Source: an uncultured Eubacteriales bacterium (lineage in GTDB: Bacteria > Bacillota > Clostridia > Oscillospirales > QAMX01). From it: DNA of 34,354 nucleotides. Under the pieces are notes generated by a model. The model did no database searches and was not told the DNA's origin. It saw nothing but the letters and a program-made list of their open reading frames with translations. The stretch covers positions 1-34,354 of the forward strand of contig CAJLFQ010000018.1 in the NCBI GenBank assembly GCA_905205975.1. Reading direction: 5' to 3'. The position numbers were made by a program, and so were the translations under genes. Of the stretch, positions 15,657-22,395 are shown piece by piece. Numbering within the stretch: the stretch's first letter is position 1; each line of letters opens with the position of its first letter.

Positions 15657-16658
15657 ATGATTTTGCCCAAACCAATTCGGATTGCAATGGCCGGTCTGGC
15701 GCATCCGCATGGGCTCGGTTTTCTCCAGAATGCGCTCCGTGTAGACGGTGTTTCCGTCGCCGGTTTTTTCGATGCGGATGAACCGGCTCGTGCCGCGCAG
15801 GCCGCGGATACATTCGGCGCCGCCTGCTATCCGGACTTTGACGCTTTGCTGGACGCCGGTGCAGATGTTCTTTTGACGGCCGCTGTCAACAACGCCAAGG
15901 CGCCTTACATTGCCCGTGCGCTTTCTGCCGGGATCGGTGTTGTGGCTGACAAGCCGATGGCGACATCCCTTGCTGACCTGGACGCCATTTCCGCGGCGGC
16001 TTCTTCCGGCGCGCCGCTGTTTTTGATGCTGACCGAACGGTATGACCCCGCCATTTTCACTGCACAGCAATGTATTGCCCGCGGCGAAATCGGCGACGTT
16101 GTTCAGCAGTTTCTGGCCCGGCCGCACCGGCTCCGTCCGGAAGGCCGTCCAGCTTGGATGTTTGACCGCGCACAATATGGCGGCATTCTGAACGACCTCG
16201 CCGTCCATGACATCGACCTCGCGCGGTATTTCAGCGGTCACGAGATCCGGTGCACGCTGGCTGCCCACGTCTCCAACGCGCGGTTCCCGCAGTTCCGCGA
16301 TTTCTGCGACAACGGTGCCGCGCTTTTTGAACTGGACAACGGCGGTTCCGCTTCGATTCATGTGAGCTGGCTCACGCCGGATGCGTATCCGGCACACGGC
16401 GACGTGCGGTTTCTCATCACCGGGACCAAAGGGTTCCTGGAGGTTTCCACCGTCGCGCAGACCGTCCGCGTCTGCACGGATGCGAAGGCTGAGCATTGGC
16501 TGACGCCTGCCGCCCCGGCGCGCACCTGTGAAGAAGACGCGCTTGCAAAAATGGCAGATTGGACGTATCCATCTCTGGTTGACACGGCAGACGGTTTGAC
16601 CGCAACGCGGTTTGCCCTGCTCGCGCAAGCGGCAGCCGAACAGACCGCGAACGGCTGA
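15657..16658 (+). CDS. Gfo/Idh/MocA-family NAD(P)-dependent oxidoreductase
   Basis: 333 residues. The N-terminal nucleotide-binding fold begins IRIAMAGLAHPHGLGFL (about 6-22, a variant of GxGxxG) and includes VAGFFDADEPARAAQ. DKPMATSLADLDAI (about 102-115) carries the family's EKP-type lysine as DKP. GGILNDLAVHDIDLARYFSG is the typical C-terminal-domain motif with catalytic-site Asp and His. Members act on inositols, hexoses, amino-sugars and related polyols; the substrate here cannot be named. ATG 15657 follows GAGAGG by 9 nt; a GTG overlapping the hom stop is in frame but less likely. It follows hom by 17 bp and ends before a strong terminator. Confidence 0.88.
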   Translation: MILPKPIRIAMAGLAHPHGLGFLQNALRVDGVSVAGFFDADEPARAAQAADTFGAACYPDFDALLDAGADVLLTAAVNNAKAPYIARALSAGIGVVADKPMATSLADLDAISAAASSGAPLFLMLTERYDPAIFTAQQCIARGEIGDVVQQFLARPHRLRPEGRPAWMFDRAQYGGILNDLAVHDIDLARYFSGHEIRCTLAAHVSNARFPQFRDFCDNGAALFELDNGGSASIHVSWLTPDAYPAHGDVRFLITGTKGFLEVSTVAQTVRVCTDAKAEHWLTPAAPARTCEEDALAKMADWTYPSLVDTADGLTATRFALLAQAAAEQTANG

Positions 16659-16681
16659 CAAACAGATACAAACAGATATTG

Positions 16682-16715
16682 AAAGAACCGGTATCATTTT
16701 TGATACCGGTTCTTT
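16682..16715. terminator. Bidirectional intrinsic terminator between convergent operons
   Basis: A perfect 15-bp inverted repeat (16682-16696 and 16701-16715) around a TTTT loop, with an A-run on one flank and a T-run on the other. It lies 23 bp after the oxidoreductase stop and 5 bp after the convergent PHP gene, so it can serve both strands. Confidence 0.9.
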
Positions 16716-16720
16716 TGTAT

Positions 16721-17653
16721 TCAGACGGGCTGGCCATCTGACAGGAAGATCGGATTCGTCCATGCGCAGCGGCCTTCGGCATCGAAGACTTCCGCGCGAA
16801 TGTAAGTTGATCCGCAGACGATTTTTGCCTTCGCTTCTGTCAGACCTTCGCCGTGATACACGCCATACGGAGAACGGAAAAAGCGGAAGCAGATTTTCGC
16901 CGCCGGGGAGCATTTCACATGCGCCACACCGTCTTCGACGTAGAAATCATAGATTTCCGGCCCGGTCGAGGAGTAGAATGCACCCGTTTTCAGCGCATTC
17001 AGGATGGAATCGACTGTTTTATCTGCACGGACACAAACATAGCCGACACCCATGTCTTCCGGACTGTGCGCATCGTCGGCTGCAACGCCGTAAATGACGC
17101 GGCCGTCGCAGAGCAGCTCATCCCAATATGCGGCCTGATCGTCGCAGTCGCAGCAGCGGACGCAGCCGCTGTTCCAGATCTCCATGAGTGAGAAATCGTT
17201 GAGTGCTTCGATTTCCCGAACCGTGTTTCCGCTCCATTCCGGATGGCAGAAGATCGGCAGGTTTCTGCCGGCACGGGTTTCGTCGATCAGATACTGTGCG
17301 TCTTTCGCCGTCTGCATCCCCAAATGGTGAAAACGCTCGTCCTGCGCAAAGCCGTTGCCGCTTTCCAACCCGATGGAGACGATATGGACACAGTGTACCA
17401 ATGGCCACACGCTGTCCGGGAATGCGTCGTCACGCTCCGTACCAGGCAGAATCAGCACGCCGGATTCCGGGGCAAAATTTGTGAAGTTGTAGACCGAATG
17501 GTCGGTCAGTGCAAGAAAGTCATAGCCTTTTTCCGCATAGATGTGGATGGTCTCTTCCGGTGTACAGGCGCCGTCTGACCGTGTCGTATGCGTATGGGTG
17601 TTGCCTTTGAGCAGTTTTTCACTGCCGCCGAACGCGGCTTGCCGAACAATCAT
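16721..17653 (-). CDS. PHP-domain metal-dependent phosphoesterase
   Basis: 310 residues with a PHP fold: GNTHTHTTRSDG (17-28, metal histidines and aspartate), FLALTDH (46-52), LPGTE, PIFCHPEWSG (133-142) and GVAADDAHS (189-197). These four motifs match the PHP family of trinuclear metal phosphoesterases and related proteins. The last 90 or so residues form a beta-rich region (CFRFFRSPYGVYHGEG, TYIRAEVFD, CAWTNPIF) often seen in PHP proteins annotated as histidinol-phosphatase-like or CehA/McbA-like. Substrate unknown. ATG is preceded by AGAGGA. It lies 21 bp after rsmI and is the last gene of the ferredoxin-trmN6-rsmI-php unit. Confidence 0.9.
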   Translation of the reverse strand: MIVRQAAFGGSEKLLKGNTHTHTTRSDGACTPEETIHIYAEKGYDFLALTDHSVYNFTNFAPESGVLILPGTERDDAFPDSVWPLVHCVHIVSIGLESGNGFAQDERFHHLGMQTAKDAQYLIDETRAGRNLPIFCHPEWSGNTVREIEALNDFSLMEIWNSGCVRCCDCDDQAAYWDELLCDGRVIYGVAADDAHSPEDMGVGYVCVRADKTVDSILNALKTGAFYSSTGPEIYDFYVEDGVAHVKCSPAAKICFRFFRSPYGVYHGEGLTEAKAKIVCGSTYIRAEVFDAEGRCAWTNPIFLSDGQPV

Positions 17654-17674
17654 GTAAATCCTCTTTTCGTTTTG

Positions 17675-18532
17675 TTATTCTGCATCAGAACCGTCTGAAT
17701 CGGCGCTTTCTGCTGCGTGTTGTCTCTGTTTTTCCCGCAGTGCCGCACGGTACGCTTCGTTGCGGGAGAGCCCGGCGCGTTTCGCCGCCGAAACAACTGT
17801 GCGGACATCCTGCGACAGGTCAAGCGTTTCAACATCCGACGCCGGCACCGCATCCGGATCTGCGCCTTCGACGATCAGAACAAATTCGCCTTTTGCCTTC
17901 TGACCGTCTTCGCCGTAGCGCTCCGCCGCCTCCGGCAGCGTGGTTTGAATGAATTCTTCAAACACTTTCGTCAGCTCCCGGCACAGCGTCACGCGTCGAT
18001 TGCCAAACGCCTCGGCCAAATCCCGCAGGGTATATGGCAGCTTGTGCGGCGCTTCGTAAAAGATCATCGTGCGGGGCTCTGTTTTCAGCACTTCCAGCCG
18101 TTCGCGGCGGCTTTTCTTGTTGACGGCCAAGAAGCCCTCAAAACAGAAGCGCCCGGTCGGCAATCCGCAGGCCGAAAGCGCCGTAACGGCGGCGCAGGCG
18201 CCCGGCAGCGGAATCACGCGGATGCCCGCTTCCCAGCATGCCGCAACCAGCAGCTCACCGGGATCGCTGACGGCCGGGGTACCAGCGTCGGTCACCAGTG
18301 CGCATGTCTCGCCGTTTGCAATGCGGGCGACGATTTCCGTGCTGCGCATCCGTTCATTGTGTTCAAAGCAGCTGATCAGCGGTTTTGCGATCTCAAAATG
18401 CGTCAGCAGCTTGCGTGTGACGCGGGTATCTTCCGCTGCAATAAAATCGACCGTTTTCAACGTTTCCAACGCGCGGATTGTGATATCATCTAAGTTGCCA
18501 ATTGGCGTGGGGACAATATAAAGGCAGGACAT
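17675..18532 (-). CDS. rsmI: 16S rRNA (cytidine1402-2'-O)-methyltransferase RsmI
   Basis: 285-residue tetrapyrrole-methylase-fold enzyme that 2'-O-methylates C1402 in the ribosomal P site. Recognisable segments are VPTPIGNLDDITIRAL (7-22), FIAAEDTRVTRKLL (30-43), VTDAGTPAVSDPG (78-90), LPGACAAVTALSACGLPTG, the FCFEGFL strand, and FYEAPHKLPYTL (about 148-159). RsmI C-terminal KAKGEFVLIVEG follows, then a tail with an HTH-like segment AAKRAGLSRNEAYRAAL. The start codon lies 3 bp after the trmN6 stop, indicating tight coupling, as in many Bacillota. Confidence 0.96.
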   Translation of the reverse strand: MSCLYIVPTPIGNLDDITIRALETLKTVDFIAAEDTRVTRKLLTHFEIAKPLISCFEHNERMRSTEIVARIANGETCALVTDAGTPAVSDPGELLVAACWEAGIRVIPLPGACAAVTALSACGLPTGRFCFEGFLAVNKKSRRERLEVLKTEPRTMIFYEAPHKLPYTLRDLAEAFGNRRVTLCRELTKVFEEFIQTTLPEAAERYGEDGQKAKGEFVLIVEGADPDAVPASDVETLDLSQDVRTVVSAAKRAGLSRNEAYRAALREKQRQHAAESADSDGSDAE

Positions 18533-18535
18533 CGG

Positions 18536-19273
18536 TCAGAGAATGCTCCTTTCGTTTTCACATGGCGGTTCACCGTATAGGGCGGCGCAGGTCTCGGTCA
18601 TCCGGCCGGAGGAATCGTATAGAATCAGCAGCGGTTCGCAGATCAAGCCGCTTCTGGCACCGCGGACCCCTTCGACCAGGGCGATGGACGGCGCTTTTTC
18701 AACCGTATGCGCTGCAAGCCGGAGGCGTTTGGGCTCCAGCCCTGCAGCAGACATCTTTGAAAAAAGCTCCGCCAGCCTTGCTGCCGGAAAGCACAGATTC
18801 AGGTGTCCGCCGTTTTTGAGCAGATAAGCCGCAGACGACAGAACCGTTTCCAGCGGGCATCCCTGCCGGGATATGCGCCGCGTTTCGTCCGGAGAGGCCG
18901 CCCCCCGCTCCGCCTCAAAATAGGGCGGATTGGCGATGACTGCGTCAAACGCCCCCGGTGAGAAGAACCGGCGTATCTCTGTCAGGTCGGCACAGACGGC
19001 AGACATCCGATTCAACAGCTGGTTGTTCTGTGCGTTCTGTTCATAGCGCCGGCAGGCATTTGGGTCGCAGTCCACCCCTCGGAATGTCGTGCGCGGCGTC
19101 CGTGCAAGGGTCAGCAGCGTGAGCAGGCCGCTTCCGCAGCACAGGTCGCAGACGGCTGCCCGCTTTTCAAGCAGGTGTTCCGCCGCAAAGGCCGCCAGCA
19201 GAATAGAATCCGTCGTCACGCCCTGAAGCGGCGGCGGGCTGAAGAATGTCAAGCCGTTGAGCAGCGTTTCCAA
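18536..19273 (-). CDS. trmN6: tRNA1(Val) (adenine37-N6)-methyltransferase family protein (TrmN6/YfiC-like)
   Basis: SAM-dependent N6-adenine methyltransferase: the SAM loop is VCDLCCGSG (41-49) and the catalytic motif NPPY (115-118), preceded by a DSILLAAF segment matching the family's substrate entry region. I place the start at TTG 19273, because GGAGG lies 6 nt upstream and the resulting 245 residues equals the length of E. coli YfiC. The open frame continues 21 codons upstream, but that segment encodes the arms of a strong hairpin. The pairing trmN6-rsmI is common in Bacillota. The exact tRNA target is inferred from family. Confidence 0.88.
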   Translation of the reverse strand: METLLNGLTFFSPPPLQGVTTDSILLAAFAAEHLLEKRAAVCDLCCGSGLLTLLTLARTPRTTFRGVDCDPNACRRYEQNAQNNQLLNRMSAVCADLTEIRRFFSPGAFDAVIANPPYFEAERGAASPDETRRISRQGCPLETVLSSAAYLLKNGGHLNLCFPAARLAELFSKMSAAGLEPKRLRLAAHTVEKAPSIALVEGVRGARSGLICEPLLILYDSSGRMTETCAALYGEPPCENERSIL

Positions 19274-19304
19274 TTCGGGCCTCCATGGTAAAAAGATACG
19301 GAGA

Positions 19305-19334
19305 GGGGGCAGGCGGCATCGCCGCGCTGCCCCC
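19305..19334 (-). terminator. Strong intergenic hairpin between ferredoxin and trmN6 (partial terminator or processing site)
   Basis: In minus-strand sense GGGGGCAG, one bulged C, GCGGC, loop GAT, GCCGC, CTGCCCCC: 13 base pairs, almost all G-C. It is followed by a broken U-tract (TCTCCGTATCTTTTT). It could attenuate transcription or protect the ferredoxin mRNA 3' end; the trmN6 ribosome site lies just beyond. Confidence 0.6.
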
Positions 19335-19357
19335 AAAAGCCCCGCATATTGCGTTGA

Positions 19358-19528
19358 TTACTGCTGCTTCGGTGCATCGACCGGGCAGACACCGGCGCAG
19401 GCGCCGCATTCGACGCAGACATCCGGATCGATGACATATCTGTCTTCGCCCTGCGAAATCGCAGAAACCGGGCATTCCGCTTCGCAAGCGCCGCAGGAGA
19501 TGCAATCTTCACCGATAACGTAAGCCAT
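19358..19528 (-). CDS. 2[4Fe-4S] ferredoxin
   Basis: A 56-residue clostridial-type ferredoxin, too short for most ORF searches. It starts MAYVIGEDCISCGACEAECP and holds two CxxCxxCxxxCP motifs, the second as CVECGACAGVCPV, coordinating two [4Fe-4S] clusters for low-potential electron transfer in the cytoplasm. The linker between the motifs is short (SAISQGEDRYVIDPDV), as in Clostridium pasteurianum-type ferredoxins. AGGGGG precedes ATG by 9 nt. It is the first gene behind a minus-strand promoter and precedes trmN6 by 84 bp with a GC-rich hairpin between, so it is probably made in excess over the downstream genes. Confidence 0.95.
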   Translation of the reverse strand: MAYVIGEDCISCGACEAECPVSAISQGEDRYVIDPDVCVECGACAGVCPVDAPKQQ

Positions 19529-19563
19529 GGATAAAAGCCCCCTATCTCAGAGTTGATACCTAT

Positions 19564-19591
19564 ATTCTACCATGAATCGCAAAAAAATCAA
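19564..19591 (-). promoter_or_regulatory. Promoter of the ferredoxin gene
   Basis: Minus-strand TTGATT (plus 19586-19591), 16-bp spacer, TAGAAT (plus 19564-19569), located about 36 bp upstream of the ferredoxin ATG. Confidence 0.6.
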
Positions 19592-20003
19592 CCCCCAATT
19601 TCACGATAAACATGAAGTTTCTGAAAATCATTTTGTATAGCACGGTGTGTTTGTGCGCAGACTACCCATGCAGTTCTTTTGCCGGAATGGAACGAAATCC
19701 GGCTTCTGCGGAAAGGATTTCCATGAAACACGTTGAAAAACGCCCTGCGCGGCATGTATTTGCCCATTCAAATGCCGCCAGTGAAGCATGCGCTGCCCCG
19801 CTTTCACCGGATGCTTCCCTCTTCCCGTTTTCGACCCCGCATCCAAACCGCTTCCTGACCAATTCAAATAAGGTCAGTTTTGGTCAGGACGTGCAAATCA
19901 AAGAAAAGACGTAAAAAAAGAAGCACTGATTCGTCCGTGCTTTGCATCTGTGCCGGACGGCTGTCTGCGGTCTTTTTGACCGTTTTCCCCCGTTTTTCCG
20001 AAT
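19592..20003. other. Non-coding stretch between the divergent ferredoxin and ctsR promoters
   Basis: About 410 bp with no convincing gene. A 100-codon plus-strand frame (19612-19914) has no ribosome site and no recognisable domain. Visible structures are: a minus-strand terminator-like AAGCAC/GTGCTT hairpin followed by C and seven T (about 19914-19942); a plus-strand CGGTC-TTTTT-GACCG hairpin (19968-19982) before TTTTCCCCC; and a 9-bp inverted repeat CCTGACCAA/TTGGTCAGG (19854-19888). Confidence 0.6.
19872..19888 (+). promoter_or_regulatory. Possible degenerate second CtsR site
   Basis: GGTCAGT-TTT-GGTCAGG: two heptads in direct repeat with the exact CtsR spacing of 3 bp, each sharing GGTCA with the consensus RGTCAAA. 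It lies about 150 bp upstream of the ctsR promoter, and no promoter was found next to it. Its right half is also the right arm of the 9-bp inverted repeat, so another reading is possible. Confidence 0.3.
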
Positions 20004-20032
20004 TTGCTTCTGAAATGTGCCGGGTGTATAAT
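20004..20032 (+). promoter_or_regulatory. SigA-type promoter of the ctsR operon
   Basis: TTGCTT (20004-20009), 17-bp spacer, TATAAT (20027-20032). Predicted transcription start is about 20039, directly at the edge of the CtsR operator. Confidence 0.85.
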
Positions 20033-20040
20033 ATGTTCAA

Positions 20041-20063
20041 GGTCAAAGAAAGTCAAAGTCAAA
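20041..20063 (+). promoter_or_regulatory. CtsR operator (heat-shock repressor binding site)
   Basis: GGTCAAA-GAA-AGTCAAA (20041-20057) matches the CtsR consensus RGTCAAA-N3-RGTCAAA at every position. A third AGTCAAA copy (20057-20063) shares its first A with the second. The site spans the predicted transcription start and ends 23 bp before the ctsR ATG, so bound CtsR would block initiation or early elongation. This predicts heat-inducible, autoregulated expression of ctsR-mcsA-mcsB-clpC. Confidence 0.93.
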
Positions 20064-20086
20064 TAGATTGATTGAGGTGTTTTTAG

Positions 20087-20551
20087 ATGCGAATCAGTGA
20101 CTTGATTGCGCACTATATCGAGCAGGAGCTGGAGAGACGGGATGGATCCGTCCAGCTGTCCCGTGGGGAACTGGCCGAACATTTCAAATGCGTGCCGAGC
20201 CAAATCAACTATGTGCTGACCACACGTTTTACGCCGGAACACGGCTATACCGTCGACAGTCGGCGCGGCGGCGGCGGATACATCCGCATTACCCGCGTCC
20301 ATATGGACCGGGCGCTGCTCATGATGCATGTGATCAACGCGGTCGGCTCTGCCATCGATGCGCAATCGGCAACTGCGTTTCTCCAAAACCTGCTTTCAGA
20401 CGGTGTGCTGGATCTGAACACCGCTGCAGTCATTCATGCCGCCGTATCAGAGGCGGCTTTGCACGACGTCCCGCGTGAATTGCGCGATGCGGTCCGCGCC
20501 GCAATTTTCAAACAATGTCTGCTTGCTTGCACACAGCATTCGGAAAGGTGA
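20087..20551 (+). CDS. ctsR: Transcriptional repressor of class III heat-shock genes CtsR
   Basis: 154-residue dimeric repressor. The N-terminal winged helix-turn-helix (about 1-70) includes CVPSQINYVLTTRFTPEHGY (35-54) and the glycine-rich wing RRGGGGYIRI (59-68), whose conserved arginine contacts the operator and acts as heat sensor in the family. The C-terminal four-helix domain (about 75-154) mediates dimerisation. ATG has GAGGTG upstream. A perfect CtsR box lies at its own promoter, so it is autorepressed. It is the first gene of the classic ctsR-mcsA-mcsB-clpC operon; McsA/McsB and ClpCP would inactivate and degrade it during stress. Confidence 0.97.
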   Translation: MRISDLIAHYIEQELERRDGSVQLSRGELAEHFKCVPSQINYVLTTRFTPEHGYTVDSRRGGGGYIRITRVHMDRALLMMHVINAVGSAIDAQSATAFLQNLLSDGVLDLNTAAVIHAAVSEAALHDVPRELRDAVRAAIFKQCLLACTQHSER

Positions 20552-20552
20552 G

Positions 20553-21113
20553 ATGGATATGCTTTGCGACAAATGCAAAAAGAATACGGCAACCTACCAC
20601 TATAAACAAAATGTCAACGGCCAGGTGACGGAGCTTCACCTCTGCCCTGCCTGCGCCGCCGAATCCACGCACGGCGCTTTCAGCAGCATGGATTCCCTCG
20701 GCGGGATCAGCTCCCTGCTGACCGGCGCACTGCGCGAAGCGGTTGCTCCGGTTCGCCGCGTCTGTCCGGTCTGCGGCACATCGTCTGCGGATATCGCCCA
20801 AAGCGGCTGCGCCGGATGTCCGGCCTGCTATCAGACGTTTGCCGCCATGTTTGCGCCGTACATCGCCAAGCTGCACGGTCATGTCACGCACCGCGGCCGG
20901 ATCCCGCTGGCTGCGCAGAAACCGGAGGATCCGGCGGAAACGCGCAGGCGCCAAATGGAGCAGCTGAAAAAAGAACTGGATGAAGCCATTCAATCCGAAC
21001 AGTTTGAACAGGCCGCCGTACTCCGTGACCGGATCAATGCGCTCAAGCAGGAAGAAAAGGCACCCGATCCTGCGGATGGCACACAAGGTGCCCCCGAGGT
21101 ACAGCCGGAGTAA
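20553..21113 (+). CDS. mcsA: McsA, zinc-binding activator of the McsB arginine kinase
   Basis: 186 residues. The N-terminal zinc module has CDKC and CPAC (C5, C8, C31, C34), and a second has CPVCG, CAGC and a following Cys (C71, C74, C86, C89, C92). A C-terminal UVR motif (about 131-167, RRQMEQLKKELDEAIQSEQF) resembles UvrB/ClpC interaction segments. McsA activates McsB and is itself a stress/heavy-metal sensor. Two ATGs compete: 20553 (MDMLCDK, 1 nt after the ctsR stop) and 20559 (MLCDKCKK, better spaced from AAAGG). The family usually begins MLC, so 20559 is a real alternative. Confidence 0.95.
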   Translation: MDMLCDKCKKNTATYHYKQNVNGQVTELHLCPACAAESTHGAFSSMDSLGGISSLLTGALREAVAPVRRVCPVCGTSSADIAQSGCAGCPACYQTFAAMFAPYIAKLHGHVTHRGRIPLAAQKPEDPAETRRRQMEQLKKELDEAIQSEQFEQAAVLRDRINALKQEEKAPDPADGTQGAPEVQPE

Positions 21114-21231
21114 GCGGCATACCGTCTGACCGGCGGGCATACCCATCAAGGCAGCCAGCTGGAAACCCTGCTGCGTCTGCATACACGCATGGCGTGAACC
21201 CAGACGCGGAGAATGAAAGGAATGAAACCCC

Positions 21232-22314
21232 ATGGAGAACAACATGGATATGACCTATCAAAATGAACCGCATGCCGCGCAGAACAAGTGGCTCGGCCGT
21301 TCCGGCTCCGACGGCGACATCGTCGTCCGCACGCGCGTCCGTCTCGCCCGAAACATCGAAGGGATTCCGTTCGCCTCCCGCCAGAGTACAGAGGACGCCG
21401 AGCATATCGTCGCATGCTGCACCAAGCAAATCATGGAAAATCCGGCGCTGAAAGATGTGTTTACCGTCCAGAAGTCCTCCTCACTTTCGGACGCAGAGCG
21501 GGTCAGCCTGGCAGAACGTCATCTGATTTCCCCGGAATTTGCAAGAAGCACCCTGCCGCGCGCGGTCTGTCTGTCCGCCGACAACGGAATCTCCGTCATG
21601 GTCAATGAAGAAGACCATCTCCGGCTTCAGGTCATGGGCGACGGCCTCTGCATCAACGAATGTCTGGCCTGCGCGGTCGAGCTGGATCAGCTGATCGACG
21701 CCGGATTGAATGCAGACGGCCTGCATTACGCATTCGATGAAAAAATCGGCTATTTGACGCATTGTCCGACCAACCTCGGCACCGGTCTGCGTGCTTCGGT
21801 CATGCTGCACCTGCCGGCGCTCGCCGGGAACGGCCGTTTGCGGGCGCTGATGAATGCGGCAGGCAATCTCGGCCTCGTCATCCGCGGGTATTACGGTGAA
21901 GGCAGCCGCGAGTCCGGTGATTTGTATCAGGTGTCCAACCGCATTACGCTCGGATATACAGAACAGGAGCTGTGCGACAATCTGCGTGAAATCGTTTCGC
22001 AGATCATTCAGGAGGAACGTGATGCCCGGAAAACGCTGTTGGAAACCAGCCGCCTTCATCTAGAAGACCGCGTCTGCCGTTCGCACGCCGTTTTGAAAGC
22101 CGCTCGTCTGATTTCGGCCGAAGAAGCCATGACGCTTCTAAGCGACGAACGTCTCGGTATTGCACTGAACCTAATCCCGGGCGACATCGGAACCATCAAC
22201 GCTTTGACCGATGAAATCCAACCGGCGACATTATGCCTGAATGCAGCCATCAGCGCCAATGCAGAGCAGCGGGATGAAACCCGTGCATCACTGCTGCGGG
22301 AGCGGCTCGCTTGA
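21232..22314 (+). CDS. mcsB: Protein arginine kinase McsB
   Basis: 360-residue phosphagen-kinase-fold enzyme that phosphorylates arginines on misfolded proteins and on CtsR, tagging them for ClpCP. Motifs: VVRTRVRLARNI (31-42, nucleotide-binding arginines), VNEEDHLRLQ (124-133, catalytic glutamates), THCPTNLGTGLRAS (176-189, with the conserved cysteine) and GYYGEGSRESGDLYQVSNR (219-237). The C-terminal RDETRA (347-352) fits the RDxxRA phosphoarginine-binding motif that gives allosteric activation in B. subtilis, so regulation appears intact. AAAGGA precedes ATG. A 118-bp gap separates it from mcsA, longer than usual for this operon, with no promoter seen. Confidence 0.96.
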   Translation: MENNMDMTYQNEPHAAQNKWLGRSGSDGDIVVRTRVRLARNIEGIPFASRQSTEDAEHIVACCTKQIMENPALKDVFTVQKSSSLSDAERVSLAERHLISPEFARSTLPRAVCLSADNGISVMVNEEDHLRLQVMGDGLCINECLACAVELDQLIDAGLNADGLHYAFDEKIGYLTHCPTNLGTGLRASVMLHLPALAGNGRLRALMNAAGNLGLVIRGYYGEGSRESGDLYQVSNRITLGYTEQELCDNLREIVSQIIQEERDARKTLLETSRLHLEDRVCRSHAVLKAARLISAEEAMTLLSDERLGIALNLIPGDIGTINALTDEIQPATLCLNAAISANAEQRDETRASLLRERLA

Positions 22315-22395
22315 TTTTGAACGAAAACACGCCCTCCGTTCCGCCGCCGGAGACGTGTTCGGATGGAACAATGCGCGGAGAAAAGAGGCCATGAT

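Noticed and set aside
19612..19914. 100-codon frame with a signal-peptide-like start
   Set aside because: No ribosome-binding site or promoter, and no recognisable domain; composition is unlike the flanking genes.
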